In this document: in pieces, positions 24,399 through 38,544 of the stretch
Numbering within the stretch: position 1 is the first letter of the stretch
Layout of the letters: each line of letters begins with the position of its first letter
Source of the DNA: Ophiodon elongatus
Taxonomy: Eukaryota > Chordata > Actinopteri > Perciformes > Hexagrammidae
Direction: 5' to 3'
DNA length: 64,000 nt
Assembly (NCBI GenBank): GCA_016806645.1
Contig: JACSYO010001315.1
Location: forward strand, 1,649,501-1,713,500
Program-made: the position numbers and the translations under genes
The notes under the pieces: generated by a model
The model's input: only the letters and a program-made list of their open reading frames with translations
Databases searched by the model: none
Told to the model about the DNA's origin: nothing

Positions 24399-24687
24399 TT
24401 GCACTAAAGAGGTATATATTTTACAGACGATATGTTGGATTTTTATAGTCGCAGCTCCACTTTTGTGCCATGAACAAACACAATTGGATCAAAACCACCA
24501 CATCAATAAGTTAGCAAATCACCTAACGGTTAGGATGTTTATGTATCTCCAACGCATCCAACACAAATCTGTAAAAAAGGTGGAAGGTTTGCCTTGACAG
24601 CTCACCCACTGCAGGCCCACATCTATCAAAAACACACTCGGCAGAGACCCAGCTCAGATATTATATCAGGCTGGCATGACAGCCATG

Positions 24688-24688
<1 letters not shown>

Positions 24689-24741
<53 letters not shown>

Positions 24742-24751
24742 ACACACACAA
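24689..24751. repeat. (CA)n microsatellite
   Basis: About 30 CA units with one GA interruption. Confidence 0.96.
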
Positions 24752-25800
24752 TGTCTGCCAGGATTTATCACTAACTCACTTTAATACTCCTTGCTCCCAT
24801 ACGCGGTAACAGTGGCACATCAGGCAGAACCGAGAGGGCATGACCATCCTTCATGCCAACATTACATCTTGTACATCTTTCTACATATCTTGTAAATACG
24901 CCTGAACTAACTATCCAATTTTACTAAGTATAATCACAAATCTACATTTCTACATTAATAGATTTAAACCGGTCAGAGAAGTAAACCTGCATAGTTTTTC
25001 TCGAAAAAGAAAATTACCAATTTGTCTGGCTATAATTACTTAATATTACATGAGGTATATTTGATGGTATAGTTGGGATTGCTTAATATTATTCAAATCT
25101 ACTGTAACCATGATGTTCAAAGTGACTTTATATTTGTTGGTGACAGCTGCATAGTTTGCCACTTATGATAATATCAGATATCAGACTGAAGACATGCAAA
25201 ATGTTGCAGCACTGCACTCTGCAAGTTAATGTTTGCTTCACAGACTGAAGACAACTTCCTCGAGGTTCTCATTTCTAGATCTTTTTTTTTTAACCTTAAA
25301 ATAGATTAATATTAATTAAGTATTTCTCAGTAAGTTTGCATGTTGTCAGTATAACCAATGAAATCAACAGCTGCCTGTTTAAACTGAAGACACTCTTGTG
25401 TAAATTCTGAATAACGGGAGCTCTTGCAATTTGAAAATTACAACCTTTCAAATTGCGGCTCTTATTAATTATACAGCCCTACGTGTAATGCTGTATTTCT
25501 TTTAAGTATAAGCAGATATATGGGAAGTGTAGACTCATATCACTCGCATTACATGTTCCTATTGCAAGGTACAGCTCCAATTTGAGATGACCTTACAGTT
25601 GCAGTGTAAACAGTACGTAAAGAGGTGAAGACTGTAGCTTTCTACTGTATGTGTGAGATGATGGGCTGGCTGCTTTTAAGGGTATCCTTGTTGAAACTAA
25701 TGAACCTGCTGAGCTGGCTGGAGGGATAGGAAGCAGTGTGGACTGGAGCAGAGCAAAGCAGAGAGAGTTCCCTGGTTCAGTGGGCCTGTGATTTCCCAGT

Positions 25801-25819
25801 GGGGGGGAGGGGAGGAGGG
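25801..25819 (+). other. possible G-quadruplex in intron 1
   Basis: G7-A-G4-AGGA-GGG gives four G runs of at least three on the transcribed (+) strand with loops of one to four nt. It would be present in the pre-mRNA. No function is implied. Confidence 0.5.
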
Positions 25820-28800
25820 TCCTTCTATGGCAGCAGTGCAACTCTAACAACCTTGGTTTCTGTCTCGTCCTCCCCTACTCGGGGTGGCCTCGAGGAAACA
25901 CCAGCCAGCAAAAGTTGTCAAGCCCCCGAAGTACCCCATCCATTTGTCAGATCACTTACCGGAACACGCAGCTGGCAGATGCATTTATATGTACAAATCC
26001 TGCACTCAGACAAGTTCAGCATGGGAAAATTGGGGCATTTTAACTCTTTGTACTGTGTGTGTCTTTCTCTCACTATCACTTTGTACGCACGCGCCTTAGT
26101 CTGTACAGATGGAAACTCCTTACAAAAAAAAGTCTTGTTGTGTGAGATGCTTTTCAACACGTGTGATGTGACTGTTTGACAGCATTGCCAGGATTTGTGT
26201 TTACCTGTGTGTGTGTGTGTGCTTGTATTGTTTCATTTGCGCATTCGGCTATACATACAGTAAGGTTGCTGTTGAAAGAAGTTAACTTTCTCAGAGGAGA
26301 GATTGATCAAATTAGGTCATGTCAGTCTGTGTGTGTCTACACTACAGTGTGTGTTTAACAGCTGCGCAGAATATAAAAAAGACAGTTTGATACATTTGTG
26401 TGAGTCTGTGCATGCCGTACTTGTGTGCTCACGTCCTTGCATCAATCCATTGTTCCTTTTAAACAAGAGTATGGGGGAGGGAAGAAAGGGAGGGTTATTC
26501 AGTTTATCAAGAAAAAAAAACAATCCCTCGGTTACATTGATTTCAGTTTGGTACTGCTCTTCATAACAATACCGCCTTTCTATTGGCATGTGGTATAACA
26601 AATTTCAAAGCCTGAATGTTGCAGTGTGTGTTTCATTTTCCAGTGGGCATGTTGTCCTGACACACACGGATCCTTTTCTAATCGCCTCTCTTCTTCGGAT
26701 AATTTTTCATCATTGCAACATTATCTTCCTTTTTTAGCTTTGGACACATCTATATACTATAGTTGAAGCCCATTGCTGAATTGTGGTATCAAAGCCTAAG
26801 TGGCTCGCAGGAGTGTAGGCCTATTGTTAGAATGACGGTATGAATGTGTGAGAGGAGTGTGTGTGTTGGTGGATCAAAGCGGTAACGAGCCATTATGAGC
26901 CGTTGCGTAAGTGAAGAGTGCTTTTTGCATAGGCAGGGATTTAGTGCCTTAATGGAGCAGCGTGTTCACTTGTTTAGTTTTCTGCTGCAGACAGATGGAG
27001 CCATTTTGGGTAACGTGCGTGTATAGTAGCCCTGTGAAACCAGGGGCTTTGCTAGTGTGAAGGTTACAAATGACGGAAGCTGTCCCATGAGCTTCTGGCC
27101 TCGCTCTGCCTCCATCCGCCTTTGTTATCTGACCCTTACGCTCCTCTATGTCCTTTTCCTCATTTTCTCCCTTTCGATAACTCTTGCTGACGCAAAGGGA
27201 CGGAACATTTTAATATCAGATTTCTGGTGCTGCAAGGTGGCCAGGAGGCCTTGGGAGAAAAAGAAAGGCGAGGCAAGGAAGGACAGGAACAAGAATGAAA
27301 ACAACATACAAAACAAGAGTCGGTGAAAGCAGAAGAATAAAAATAAGTCGAGAGTAGAGAAACAAAAGAGTAACCCAGAGTAGAGATGAAAGGACACGGG
27401 AGGCTTGGTAAGTATGAATCACAGTAGGTCCCAGATCAGTGTTGAGCAGGCAGCAGGCTAGCTGGGGGCACATGTACCTTTGCAAGATGACGCAGATATA
27501 TTCCAGCTGCTCAAAATCCCACATACCTACAACAAAGGATTGTTATCAGATATACCACACGGTGCTGTTGGAGGGAAGAGAGTCTTTTTCCAGTCGTCTC
27601 TTGAATCAGTTACAAGGCTCATCACGGAAGCCCCAAAGCATCACCAAGGGCTCACCCGCATCCAACACAACAGCTGCAATAGACAGTAATTGTACTTAAT
27701 TCATTGGTGATTTTTGGTAATTGAGTTGATTTAATGCACTACACAGGCTTTGTGTGTGGGTATGCACACGTGTACTCACATGTCGATTGTATGCGCGTGG
27801 GCGAGCATATATTGTACACGGTCACTGTTGGATTCTTTCTTTGTCTTTGTGCCTTTGAAGGGAAGTGAAGAAAGCAATGCTGAGTAGGAAACATTAGGAC
27901 GGTACCGTAGGGCAAGGTTATACTCTACCTCCCAGAGTATGTATTGACAGATGTGTCAGCAGGCTGACCTGATGGGCAGGGTTTCACAGTAGAGGAGCTA
28001 AAAGTGCGAGAGAGAGTGAGGCAGAGAGGGAGATGAGGCAGGCGGAGGCATTAGATTTCCATCTGCAGGATTTGGCCCCTCGTGCATGTTTGTGTGTGTG
28101 CCAAGAAGGGTCATTAAAGTCGGGAGAAAAAAAACACTCCAAAGGAAAGATAAATGTGTATATTCACCCCATTATTTTACTCTGGAAGACCGTAATATTG
28201 CCATTCTGAAATTTATCATTCACTTCCCCTCTAAATCATCATTAAAAATACATTGGAAATCACCAGTGAGAGGCGTGCAGGTGGAGGGGAAAAGAGTGGG
28301 ATGGAAATGAGGCAGAGTGGAGGAGTGAGGGATGAGAGAGACGCAGTGTGTGCACGTGTTACAGAGTTCAGTCATGTTGATGGACAACTGGCCAGGCCCA
28401 TTCCACTGACAGATAGGGCTTTATCTCCATATTTACAGTCAGAAGTGTCCAATTTCCTCCCGCTGATCTCAATCGAAGAGTTAAACAGCTGCGTACATGT
28501 GACGCTATAGAGTCTTGATCAAATAGAGATTTGAGATTAGAGGCCTGATTTTAAGGGATTATACTTCCCACAACATAAAGGCCTTTTTGTCTTTCTGTTC
28601 CCTCGGCTCATCATTAATCAGCGCTCATGCATGCGAGCGTGCACATGCACTGCAGATAACGTAGGCACTCGAGCGCAGTTCCCTTTATGTGATGGGTAAC
28701 GTGTCTGACGAAGAATGAGGACGGAACAGTAAATAATAAGGGAATTAATTTAGACTCTGAAAATCCAGTGAATAATTTATGATAAATGGAGAAGTTTAAT

Positions 28801-31800
28801 CAAGCAATCAATCTACTCCGGCCACCGCATCTGGAGCAGAAGAGTATTACAGGAGAGCGGGGCGAGGATGAGATTGCAGTTTTAACATAAAGCAGTTGAA
28901 CCCTCAATAAGTGAAAACTGCTGGAATGCCTGGCGGCTTGCCAGAGCTGATTGTTAAGATAGTGATGCTATAGTGTGACACCTGTTTCACTGCAAGCATA
29001 CAGAGGACCTTTTTATCTCGGTGTTAAGCTGCCAATGTGCCCTTGATTGAGCTGTGTTGCTCTCTTACCCTCTCATACTTGGTAGCCTCTCCAAAATCAC
29101 ATTATTGGTTCTCCTCTGAGCCAAATGGAGTCATTTCCTGAGCAAACTGACTTCATATATTTACCTGCTAATGACTTGCTTAAGTTAACGTTGAAACATA
29201 ATGGCATCATTATGGGCCAGGCACCATCAAGTGTCGCAAGCATTAATTGGCTAGAAGGATGAAGGCTGAGAAATCCTTGTTGCCCCTATTAAGTCGTTTC
29301 CTTGATCTGTGGATGCAAAAAAGAAAGATTGCCTCGTTACCCAATGCCAGAAAAACGACTACATCATTATCACATATATATTTTTATCTTCAGGGGCAGG
29401 TGCTTTGCTTTTAACAAGCCAAACATAAAATGCGTTGATGAGATCTTAAACCAAAATTAAACGGCAACCAATCATAACCAAGTAATAATCAGTGAGGTCC
29501 AGCTTTACATGCAGTTCACATTCAGATCATGATGTGCATGTATAAAATATGACATGCCTTGATGTCTGCCACCCGTACATTTGCCATCCCCTTTGTTCAG
29601 AAACAATATAGGTGAGGCCAATATTTATTAACTTATGCTCTATAATTTCACTTGAAACTGTTATGCTAAAGTTGAGCTGAGAGAATTCTCACTCGTACTT
29701 TTAGTGTGTCAAGTATTTAATTCACACAGGAATTCACAAAACAAAAAAAGCTTTACCATGTGATTTACCAGCCCTTCACACAAAAGATTTGTGGTCAGCA
29801 TATCTTCACTATCATCCGTGTACAGCAAAACAGTTCCCACTGAAAGATACAGTTTGTTCACTTAACTGAAACATAAATATGTTTTATTTCAAATTTGTGA
29901 TAAACGGAGGGAAAGGGGTTAGGAGCCTGATATGAGGATGAGAAAAGCATTAAAAGTGAGGACAGTTTTAGGAGAGAGATAAAAAATTGAATGATGCCTA
30001 AAAAAATATACAGAACAAGACAGACAGAGAGGGAGGCACAAAGAGACACAGAGATGTATTTATTGCAGCTATCCTATTAAACAGTTATGACAAACTCATG
30101 GCTAAAATATTAAATGACTTACCCACCAACATCCATTATTTATTCATCATCAAAAATTCAATCTGGCAGACTGTGTGCCATTATTCAGATGGGCCGGGGG
30201 AAAGTGGCACATTTGAATAAATGAGGAATTGTAGGACTCACTCCCATGGCTTGTTTTTGTCCCAAAACCCTCTCTTTCAATTATTCAAACGTTAAATCAA
30301 TCAAAAAAATTCAGGAGATGGTTTGATATTGAAAAAAAAACAACCCCTTTCTTGCTCACATAGCCCGTTATATCGTTGAAAGTTGAAGTTTCATTCTTTT
30401 TGGCCATTTAAAATAGAATCAGACTCATCAAACTGTTGGAAGTGGCACTGTCGCACACCATCTGCCTTTTGTTTTTCATTAATAGGAGAGAAAAACATTG
30501 TGCTTCAACTTGCATCTCATTTCAGGGCATTTGCTGACCCCCTGCTATGGCTGCAGCAGACAAGCTCATATTTACAACATGGTTTGCCTTGTTTCCTCTG
30601 GTGAAATTCTGCACCTCTCCGCAATACCCAAGTCTGAATGAGATTGGATATGGAAATGTGAAGTACTGCAGACTAGTAGTTTCTGCTGATGTTGTGGAAC
30701 TTGGCAGCATGGAGAACGGGACACATTCCTCTGAGAAACAAACACTCGCGCATACAGACGGCCCTGTGCCAGCAGACACATGAAACCTGACACACATGCA
30801 CGGTCGTGCTCTTCATTTAGTGTAGTACACTAAGGAAAAAGCAACCACAGTAAAATGGTACAGTATATACTTAAAGTGTGTCATGTGTCATTTGGGGAAA
30901 ATATACAGGCAACAGTTTCACTAAGTAGATCGACTATATTGTACCTCTTCACTGCAGATGATGCTAGTTCTTTCTCCAATTCCATAATACATACTGTATA
31001 TCATATATGAAAGGCGTTAGTCATAACGACCACTTGTGCATTACCATTCAATCTACTACTCCAGACAGTGTCAACAGTTATCAGGCTTTTGATGTTAATG
31101 TTTTGTTGAGATCATGTCAGCGGGGTGCTTATGATACTCCATAGTGTGTGTTAAAGCCTTAGCTCTCTGGTTGTATCACGCTGCAGTTGTTTGTGTTATT
31201 CCACTCAAGGACTTGGCCAACACATTGCCCAAACACTGCAGTGTTCAGTCACTTGGCTTACTGTCCGTGGTATAGTCAAGCACTGCAATTGGATCTGTTC
31301 AATACAGTGGCATCCAATGAATTACAACTGGTCCAAAATGGAAGCTCAAGTCTCTTTGAACTTTAGAAAAATTGGCCAATAATGGTATCTCGTCGTCGAC
31401 AATCCCAAGCATTCTGTCTAACGTCCACGTTCTCCAAGGCTATGCTGCATCATAAGGGGTGGGGAGGCGGAAAGTAAAGGCGAGAAGATCAAGTGTAGTG
31501 TCTGTATCATTTATCAAAAGGAATGAATAGCCCGAACAGTTCCAGTATTTCCTGTTCACTCGTACATATACTTGGTTGGGACAAATGTGTTGAAAACATT
31601 GAGGTGTCAGATTAGATTTGAAGAAGTCTAGAAATGTACACATTTCATTATATCTAGGCTAATATGTCATCATATATGAAGTTTCACCTCAATCATGGGA
31701 ACATTATTAAATCATGGCATACCATGTCAATAGGAGCTCCCATTCAGTATTCACTCATGCTGTTACAACCAGAGTGATTATTTTTCCTCCATCTGTGCCT

Positions 31801-32787
31801 CCTTGTGTTTTTGGAATATTTTTCAGTTGATGAGATATTATGTAAAATCTTGTGAATGCACACTGAGAGCAACAGTTAAAATATGGCATAAAACTCATTT
31901 TCTTTCTACATGATCAACTATCTCGCTTTCATCTTCACTTACCATCAGAAATCTCAAATGAAAATTTTCTGGCCACGTTGTCAGATAATCAGATACGTGT
32001 ACTTGCAGTCTAAGTTAGTCTGGTATTGTAAAAAGCCCTTCTCCTGTGGAGCCTGTCAGCACAGCATAGTCTCAGCCATTTGTCTGCCACCTTTAGTCAA
32101 ATCTCCCTCACAGATGCAATGACTAATAGATGAAGTTTGCAAGAGATGGGGCTGGACTACAGAGAGTGTGAGAACCTATTTGGAAAATATGATGTCCAGA
32201 GTTTTTTGTGAGAAGTCGAGCTTGGAGAAACTTGTTGGGAAACGTTAAAAAGTAAAACTGAGCTGTCTCAATAGGGCTTTTTTTCCAACATTAAATTTGT
32301 GACCAGACAGAAACAGTAAAAATCGCCAACAAATTTTGAAAACTGTCCTTCAACTTTGTTTTGGTTCATACAGTGTCTGCATGTTAAACTTACGCTCTCT
32401 TAGCCTCTCTCACTTGGGCAATGGAATCTGGCAGGCTCCTCTTCTGTAAATGTGCTAACATAAGAAATCAATCAGACTCACAGTATTTCTGCAGGCCCTC
32501 AGCTCACATTGATTTATTGCAAATGTGTTGAAGATGAAGAGAGAAGCTCTTTAGCACTGTGGGGCAGGCTGGTCAAGGGGAGTGGATGTAGGGGAGAAGG
32601 ATGAGGGGGACGATGACAGGTTTGGGATGAGAGGTGAAGGGGAGGAGCAAGGAAAGAGGAGGGATCATGGTCTGCTGACCTTTGTTTTGATAGGCTGACA
32701 TTGTTCACCTCAGGGTCATCGCACTGTCTGTCAACGGCCAGTCTGTCATCGGCCAGCCTGGACAGAGAAAATGATGATGATGTGTTT

Positions 32788-32810
32788 TTTTTTTTTCTTT
32801 TTTTTTTTTA
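32788..32810. repeat. poly(T)/poly(A) tract
   Basis: An almost continuous T run with one C interruption. It could be the poly(A) tail of an old minus-strand retroposed copy, but no element body is recognised beside it. Confidence 0.75.
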
Positions 32811-34159
32811 GATGGCTGTGATGTGTTTGCTGTGTGCTGTGGTTTTCCAGTGTGTGGAGCGTGACAGCTGCTGTCAGCCCTGTAGCGGAAGGGGTCAGGG
32901 GTCACAAAGATTGGTGGTGGCTTGGATTCCCATTCAACGCTATCAGTAAACTCACCTGACAAACAGAGAGACAACTTTCTCCGTATTCTTTGCATTGTAA
33001 CTTTCTCAACTTGTGTGTTGATATCACTGCTGGAGATTTGGTCCAAAGTATAGTAGAGCACACAGGTTTAAGGCAACAGAATGTATTATGGGACTAACAT
33101 TTTGATGCATCTTCATCACAGTCATACAAGATTGCACTACTCTGAGAAGGCTGGACAGGCATGCTATTCCCTCTGATGCGGCTCGAAGTTCATTTGAAAC
33201 CATCAACTCTAGCACAAAGGTCTGCTCTGCAACTCTATTCTTTACAGAAGAGCAAGGTGCCAGTTTTGTACGAGCACATATTTCAAGACATTATGAAGTC
33301 ATCAGAAACTTTTATTCTTCCTAAGTAGTAGAGATCTCAAAGATGACTTCATGCTATTGCCTTATCTTAGCACTGGAGAGAGAAGTACAGTTCTCGCAGG
33401 CTCCTCTTGAATAAAGTTTCGTCATTTGCTCTAGATGACAAAGAATTCATGCAAAAATGCGAAAAATGAAATCCTGAACAAATGTTCTCTAGATCTTATG
33501 CTCTTGATCATCCAGAAAACAAAGGTGGGAAGAGAGAAAAAACAAATTAAAGAAAAAATCGTCACAAGATACTTTCTATACCCTCTCCAACAAGATCACT
33601 ACATCCATAAATGCTTTCCAAAAACAACTGCAGACTTACAACCTCAATTAATACGAAAGAGACACACAAAGGACTATGCTGAAGTCAAGGTGTACAACTT
33701 AAATAGGACAAGGACATTCATGCCAACCATGCACAGCTACACGCTTAAAAAAGAAATTACCACTAGACTTCCTTCTACCAGCAAGAGGGATACCACAGAG
33801 GGAAGTGAGGCTGAAAACCAACAGAGATTCCCACAGTTTTGTTTATTTGTGTCTAGATGGTAACCCTCAATATGCAAAACTCTCTCAGGACTGTTGACGA
33901 CAGGCATTGACCTTGAATGGTTAAAGTTAGGATTGGTTGTCGGCCAGATAGCAGATCTAGGGTTACCAATCTAGACATGACCGCTATTTTTGGCCAACAC
34001 TCTCCGTCGTCAAAGAAAATGAGGAGGGGCACAAGGTGGCATAGCAGGAACCCCCCTTGCCGCTTGCAACGCAAAATGAACAGACGGTAATAAATATATT
34101 TGGACAATATCTAAACTTTTTGACTGATTAAGACACACCTGATGTTAAATCGTTAGTTC

Positions 34160-34330
34160 TCTAATAAAGTTTGTTGCCTTAAACACGCGCGCACCAGTAC
34201 GCTTTGGACCAAATCCCGGAAGACTTTAGTGATACAAGACTTTAAGAATTGGACATAGTCACCCAGACTTCCACAAACCAAGCCTGGAAGCCATGAAGCC
34301 TTAAGTTTGGCATTTTGGCCGTCGCCATCT
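34160..34330. mobile_element. degenerate dispersed fish repeat, left part
   Basis: The segment ends with CATTTTGGCCGTCGCCATCTTC, a word set common in fish interspersed repeats that also contain TTGCCCCCTGCTGGC. That second motif occurs at 34690-34800. The two parts seem to be separated by the LINE-tail-like segment at 34331-34500, which suggests a nested insertion. The assignment rests on recalled consensus and is weak. Confidence 0.35.
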
Positions 34331-34500
34331 TCTGAATCAGAATCAAAATCAGCTTTATTTGGCCAAGTATGCATGCACATGCAAGGAGTTTGAAATTTGT
34401 TAGGCATCTCTCACAATGTACTTAGAAATAAATACAGATAGGGACAAGGACAACAGAGCTGGACAGATGGAAGTAAAGAATAGACGAGACTGTTATTCTC
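34331..34500. mobile_element. degenerate LINE/retroposon end (AATCAGCTTTATTTGGCC type)
   Basis: AATCAGAATCAAAATCAGC followed by TTTATTTGGCCAAGTATG and CAAGGAGTTTGAAATTTG matches a motif set found at the end of very common fish non-LTR retroposon copies. The following GACAAGGACAACAGAGCTGG is also usual in these. No coding part is present. Confidence 0.5.
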
Positions 34501-34689
34501 ACAAGTTGTGGCAGATAACCAGTTTTTTTGTCTTTTTTACTCTGAAGAAGAGTGTTGTCATGCTGTATTGAGGAAGACTTGAAACTAGCAACTGAGACCA
34601 TACATTCATGTTTGCAATGTTTACTAAGGCAATAAATCAAGTAAGGTAATTTTCTCATTGATTTTTACACTATTGGACTTCTATTTTAG

Positions 34690-34800
34690 ACCAGAGGAGT
34701 TGCCCCCTGCTGGCCACAACAAAGAATGCTAGTTAAAGGCACCTCTGCATTGGCTTCACTCTCAAGACCCGCAGGGTGCTGCCTGGTTACCCGACTCTGG
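34690..34800. mobile_element. fragment of dispersed fish repeat (CCCCCTGCTGGC type)
   Basis: GTTGCCCCCTGCTGGCCAC, AAAGAATGCTAGTTAAAGGCA and CTCTGCATTGGCTTCACT follow in the order seen in a repeat that is widespread in perciform-type fish. The ends are not defined. Confidence 0.5.
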
Positions 34801-37800
34801 GAGCACTGGTCAGGCGCCGTATTTCTTGTGAGGCATTTGAAGCGCTTTACACCTCTTCACTCAAACTTCTGCTAACATTATTTGTTTTATAAAGTGTGTG
34901 AGTCACCTTTGTGTCATAATCTACTTAAAACTTTGCCGTGACTGGTTTTTTTGGCCGTGATTCATTGTTATCGCTGTTGAAATATGGCATCTTTTTAAAA
35001 ATGTCTAAACTAAACTAAATTATTACCATATTAAAGTGTTCATTTGTACCTAATGCATTTTGTAATGGCTTTTTGACTGTTATTTATTTGAGTCACTTTC
35101 AATCTTAACATTTTTTAAACTCAAAACAAATTATCTTGCCGTTGCCACTCAATTATGACTCTGAGCAATTTCGTATTTCATGCTCACGCAGCTCAGAGGG
35201 GGATATCTGGAGGGATGCCTCGACAGTAAATTTAGTTTTTTATTTTATATATCTCAAGAGTGAAAGGCTTGTTTATCCATTTTGGAGAAGATGACTGTCG
35301 GAGGGGGAGTCGGAGTAAATAAGAGCTCAATAGTAGCTTGGTGTATTTATATCATGGGCATACACTAAGAGACACTGAAGGGGGCTGATGGAGATGAGGA
35401 TTGAAGTGGATTACTGAGATAGGACCGCGCTACACAGAGAGAGGGAAATCTTATTTATATTAGTCTTTCATAAAGTACACAAACAGTGAAACATACGGCT
35501 TTCCGTGGCCATATGCAGCTCAGCGGAGTGGCCGTGGCCCTCTCTCTGCGGGGGCCGCGAGGCTCATTGAAGAGGGGTTAAAGAGGAGATTAAAGTGATA
35601 ATGTACATCTCTAATCCCCAGCACTTTAAGAGGGCAAAGAGGAAAAACTGCCTCCAACCACAGAGCTGGACACGAAGAGGGTGCATCACTGGCCATCAGG
35701 GTCAGACATCACCATGGCAACAGATTATTCAGAATAATTATCTGCCATATGTGCCTTGTCACAATTAGAAGTTGGCTGTGAGCTGGGTCATAGGTCAAAC
35801 GCTGATCCATGACCCTGATCCAGAATATTGGGGAGCGTACACGGTTTATTAAAAAACAGTTCCGCTCGCTTATCGCATCTGTCACATGAGCGACAGTCAC
35901 ACAACCTGCACTCCGCTTTCAAGCAGACATCCTCAATAGATCTAATGCTACCAGCTACATCACTTTGTTGCTGTGACTTCCTCTAAATGTCACTGCGTAC
36001 TGTGCGTTTTGAGCTTTCAATAGCCCTTTCTTCTACAACAGATCTTACAAAATGAAAATCTGGAAATGACTAAAATGGATTTATGATTTCAATCAGAATG
36101 CTAAGCTTCTTGAATCGACGTTTCGGCTGAGTAGCGAGGAAAGGAAATAACTGTGTGAGGGGGAGAGTGCGCAAATGTGAGCAGAAAGAATAAAAAAATA
36201 TTGAAAAACCTTTGTGGTTTGTTCTCACGACCAAGCCTTCCATTAGGAGTCCAGACGTTTTAACTCATCGCTGCAGCTCTCCCGCAGGAGTTATACAGAG
36301 GATGTTTCATTTCCCATAAAGCCATGTTCACACTAGTACCCTGGGAAAAGGCAGCAAGAAGGTGCAAAGTGGTTTACCCATTATAGTGGATAATTTATTC
36401 TGTCACTTTTGCACATGTGAGAAAAGTCATTTGGAGCGAGAAACCTCTCTTCACTATTTAGCATCTTAAAAAAAAAGAAAATGCCAAAACCATCTTTAAA
36501 AACCACTGTTGATTGATTTGTAAAACGCCATCTAAGGTTTTCTCACTTTGCACTCATTCTCATAGTGTAGGCACACGTTGCAATCTGACACAAACAATCC
36601 TCAAGTCACCCGTGGCAATCTCTATTCCGATTGAGTCTCTCCCTTTTTTAATTGTGGATTTGGTATGAAACAGTTTGAGGATCCCCGCGGAAGTGCGAAA
36701 CGTGAGCGTTTTAAAAGACTCGCGATACCTCGGGCTTATCGCTGCAAGCTGTCAGATTGTGTGAGATGCACAGTGACGCCGCTTTTCTCTGATCAAATTT
36801 GTCACATTATGCCAGGCAGGATCACAGGGTAGAGGCACTACCGACACATTTAGGAGAGAGCCGGGATGTGTTCAGACAAGCTACGTTTAAACACCAATTA
36901 AGCCCCATGCACTACTTACATCTATGGTCTATTAGATTGTCACCCATCACTATTAGGAGACACTCGAGGCCTCTGGCATTCTGGGAAAATAATTACATTC
37001 TTTCGGCGTCATAATTATTGCCTTGAAAGTGTCTCTTTCGAACACTAACAAAGCAGGCTCTTACTCTTTCTCTGCCTCCCCATTCCTCCCTCCCCAAGCT
37101 TTCTCATTTCATGTCTGTTGTCTCTCTAGACACTAATGAAGTGGTTTAATCTCCTAACTCTAGAGAGGACTGCATTAATTAAGTTCTTGCACGTATTCGT
37201 TTTAAAGTTTCCACATTTCCCGAACGGGTCTGCCATATAAACATGTTTGCCACCATCACTTACTGTTGCTTTGTGACTCGTGCAGAGTTGGCACAGTGTC
37301 TGGATTTGAATGCGTTTTGGGGAAATGTGTCGATTAGTCCGACTGAAACAAACGCAGTTGCTTTCAGTTTGTCCGAAAAGTTTGATAGCACATTGATTTC
37401 CCATTTGCAACTGTGAGAGTCCACACAAATCAAATCTGTCAACATCTTGAATCTATTATCGTGTAATCTCTCAAAGCTCTCACTAGGAATCGCTTTGCTT
37501 AGCTGCTCATCAGATGCTGTTGTTTTAATGCAGAAAAATGAGAGGACACCCGCTAAGTTAGGAACATGCATATTGTGGCAAGTAGGACATGATGTAAGTT
37601 TGAGTTATTATATAGTTACAGTTGGGTAAACATAGTGAATAGCTTGTCTGTTACTTCCAGAGTGTGACTGATGTTTAGCACCGGCTAACCACACTCAACT
37701 GGTCTATTTATGCAGTCACTCCACTTTGATTTAGTTCTTGCCTTCTTCAGGGTGTTCATTTGGATTTCAATTTCTTTGACATTGCCTTACCGCATTCATG

Positions 37801-38544
37801 AAAAAAAGACAGTTGTGGCAGTTCCTTTTACAAACAGCCAGAGAGCAAGCCACTGCTTCTGCTCTCATATTTGCCAGCTCCTGAGTCCCGAGGATTCAGA
37901 CTGTTGACTTAAGATCTTAGCTTTTCAGAATAAAGTGTACCTCCGTTTTACATCTCTCTCCTACACTCCTCTTGTATTTCACCAACAGTTGTCACAGTTC
38001 TTTTCTTTATTCGACAGTAGTGTTAAAGTAAAGTATGAAGCTTTATGCAAGTTTACAATTTTGCTGTATGAAGTATTAAATGGCTGCTTCATTTCTGGAT
38101 AATGTAACCACATTAGATTACATTGTTGCGTAAACCGATGTTGGGGAAATGCAAAGCTTACGTGTATCTGAACAAACTATGGATTTTTTCCACCAGAACT
38201 AATTAAATTTTCCACCAATTTCTGAGCAAACATCAAATGAACCACAGGATTCCTTCACTTAGTTTGTGAAAAGCTTACTTGACATTTTTTATATTGATTA
38301 TATGTATTATTAACAGTTCAGTATCAGTTTGTTAGATTTTGTGAAAAGAACAGAATAGAAAATACATTCTCTTCATCAAACATGCGTCTAGTATGTGTTA
38401 CTGCCTGATACTTCATACTCTTTGACAAGTATCCACAAACAAAGCTTAATATTGCCTTTCTAGTTGAATTTGATCTAATTTGTTTCCACCAATTACTAGG
38501 GTATGACTATACCATGTATGATGGTTATCTGGCAGTTAGTAAGA

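Larger units (their letters stand above)
21701..33060 (+). other. fibcd1 intron 1, first part
   Basis: Intron 1 runs from the GTATGT donor at 21701 to the CTTACAG acceptor ending at 53043. This part has no further exon that I can recognise; open frames here are short or microsatellite-borne. It contains AT-rich sequence, (TA)n and (CA)n arrays, two adjacent hairpins at 22901-22975, a G-rich tract at 25801-25819, and a stretch around 28500-28900 that is repeat-free and rich in homeodomain-like TAAT words. Confidence 0.7.

Noticed and set aside
25736..26179. 147-codon ORF in intron 1
   Set aside because: No domain, no splice-site support, and it runs through a G-rich low-complexity tract. It is probably chance.
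32788..32810. A processed pseudogene ending in poly(A) on the minus strand
   Set aside because: No coding similarity was found on the side where the gene body should lie.
33435..33863. 142-codon Lys/Thr-rich ORF in intron 1
   Set aside because: AT-rich composition gives the Lys bias. No family resemblance and no flanking exon signals.
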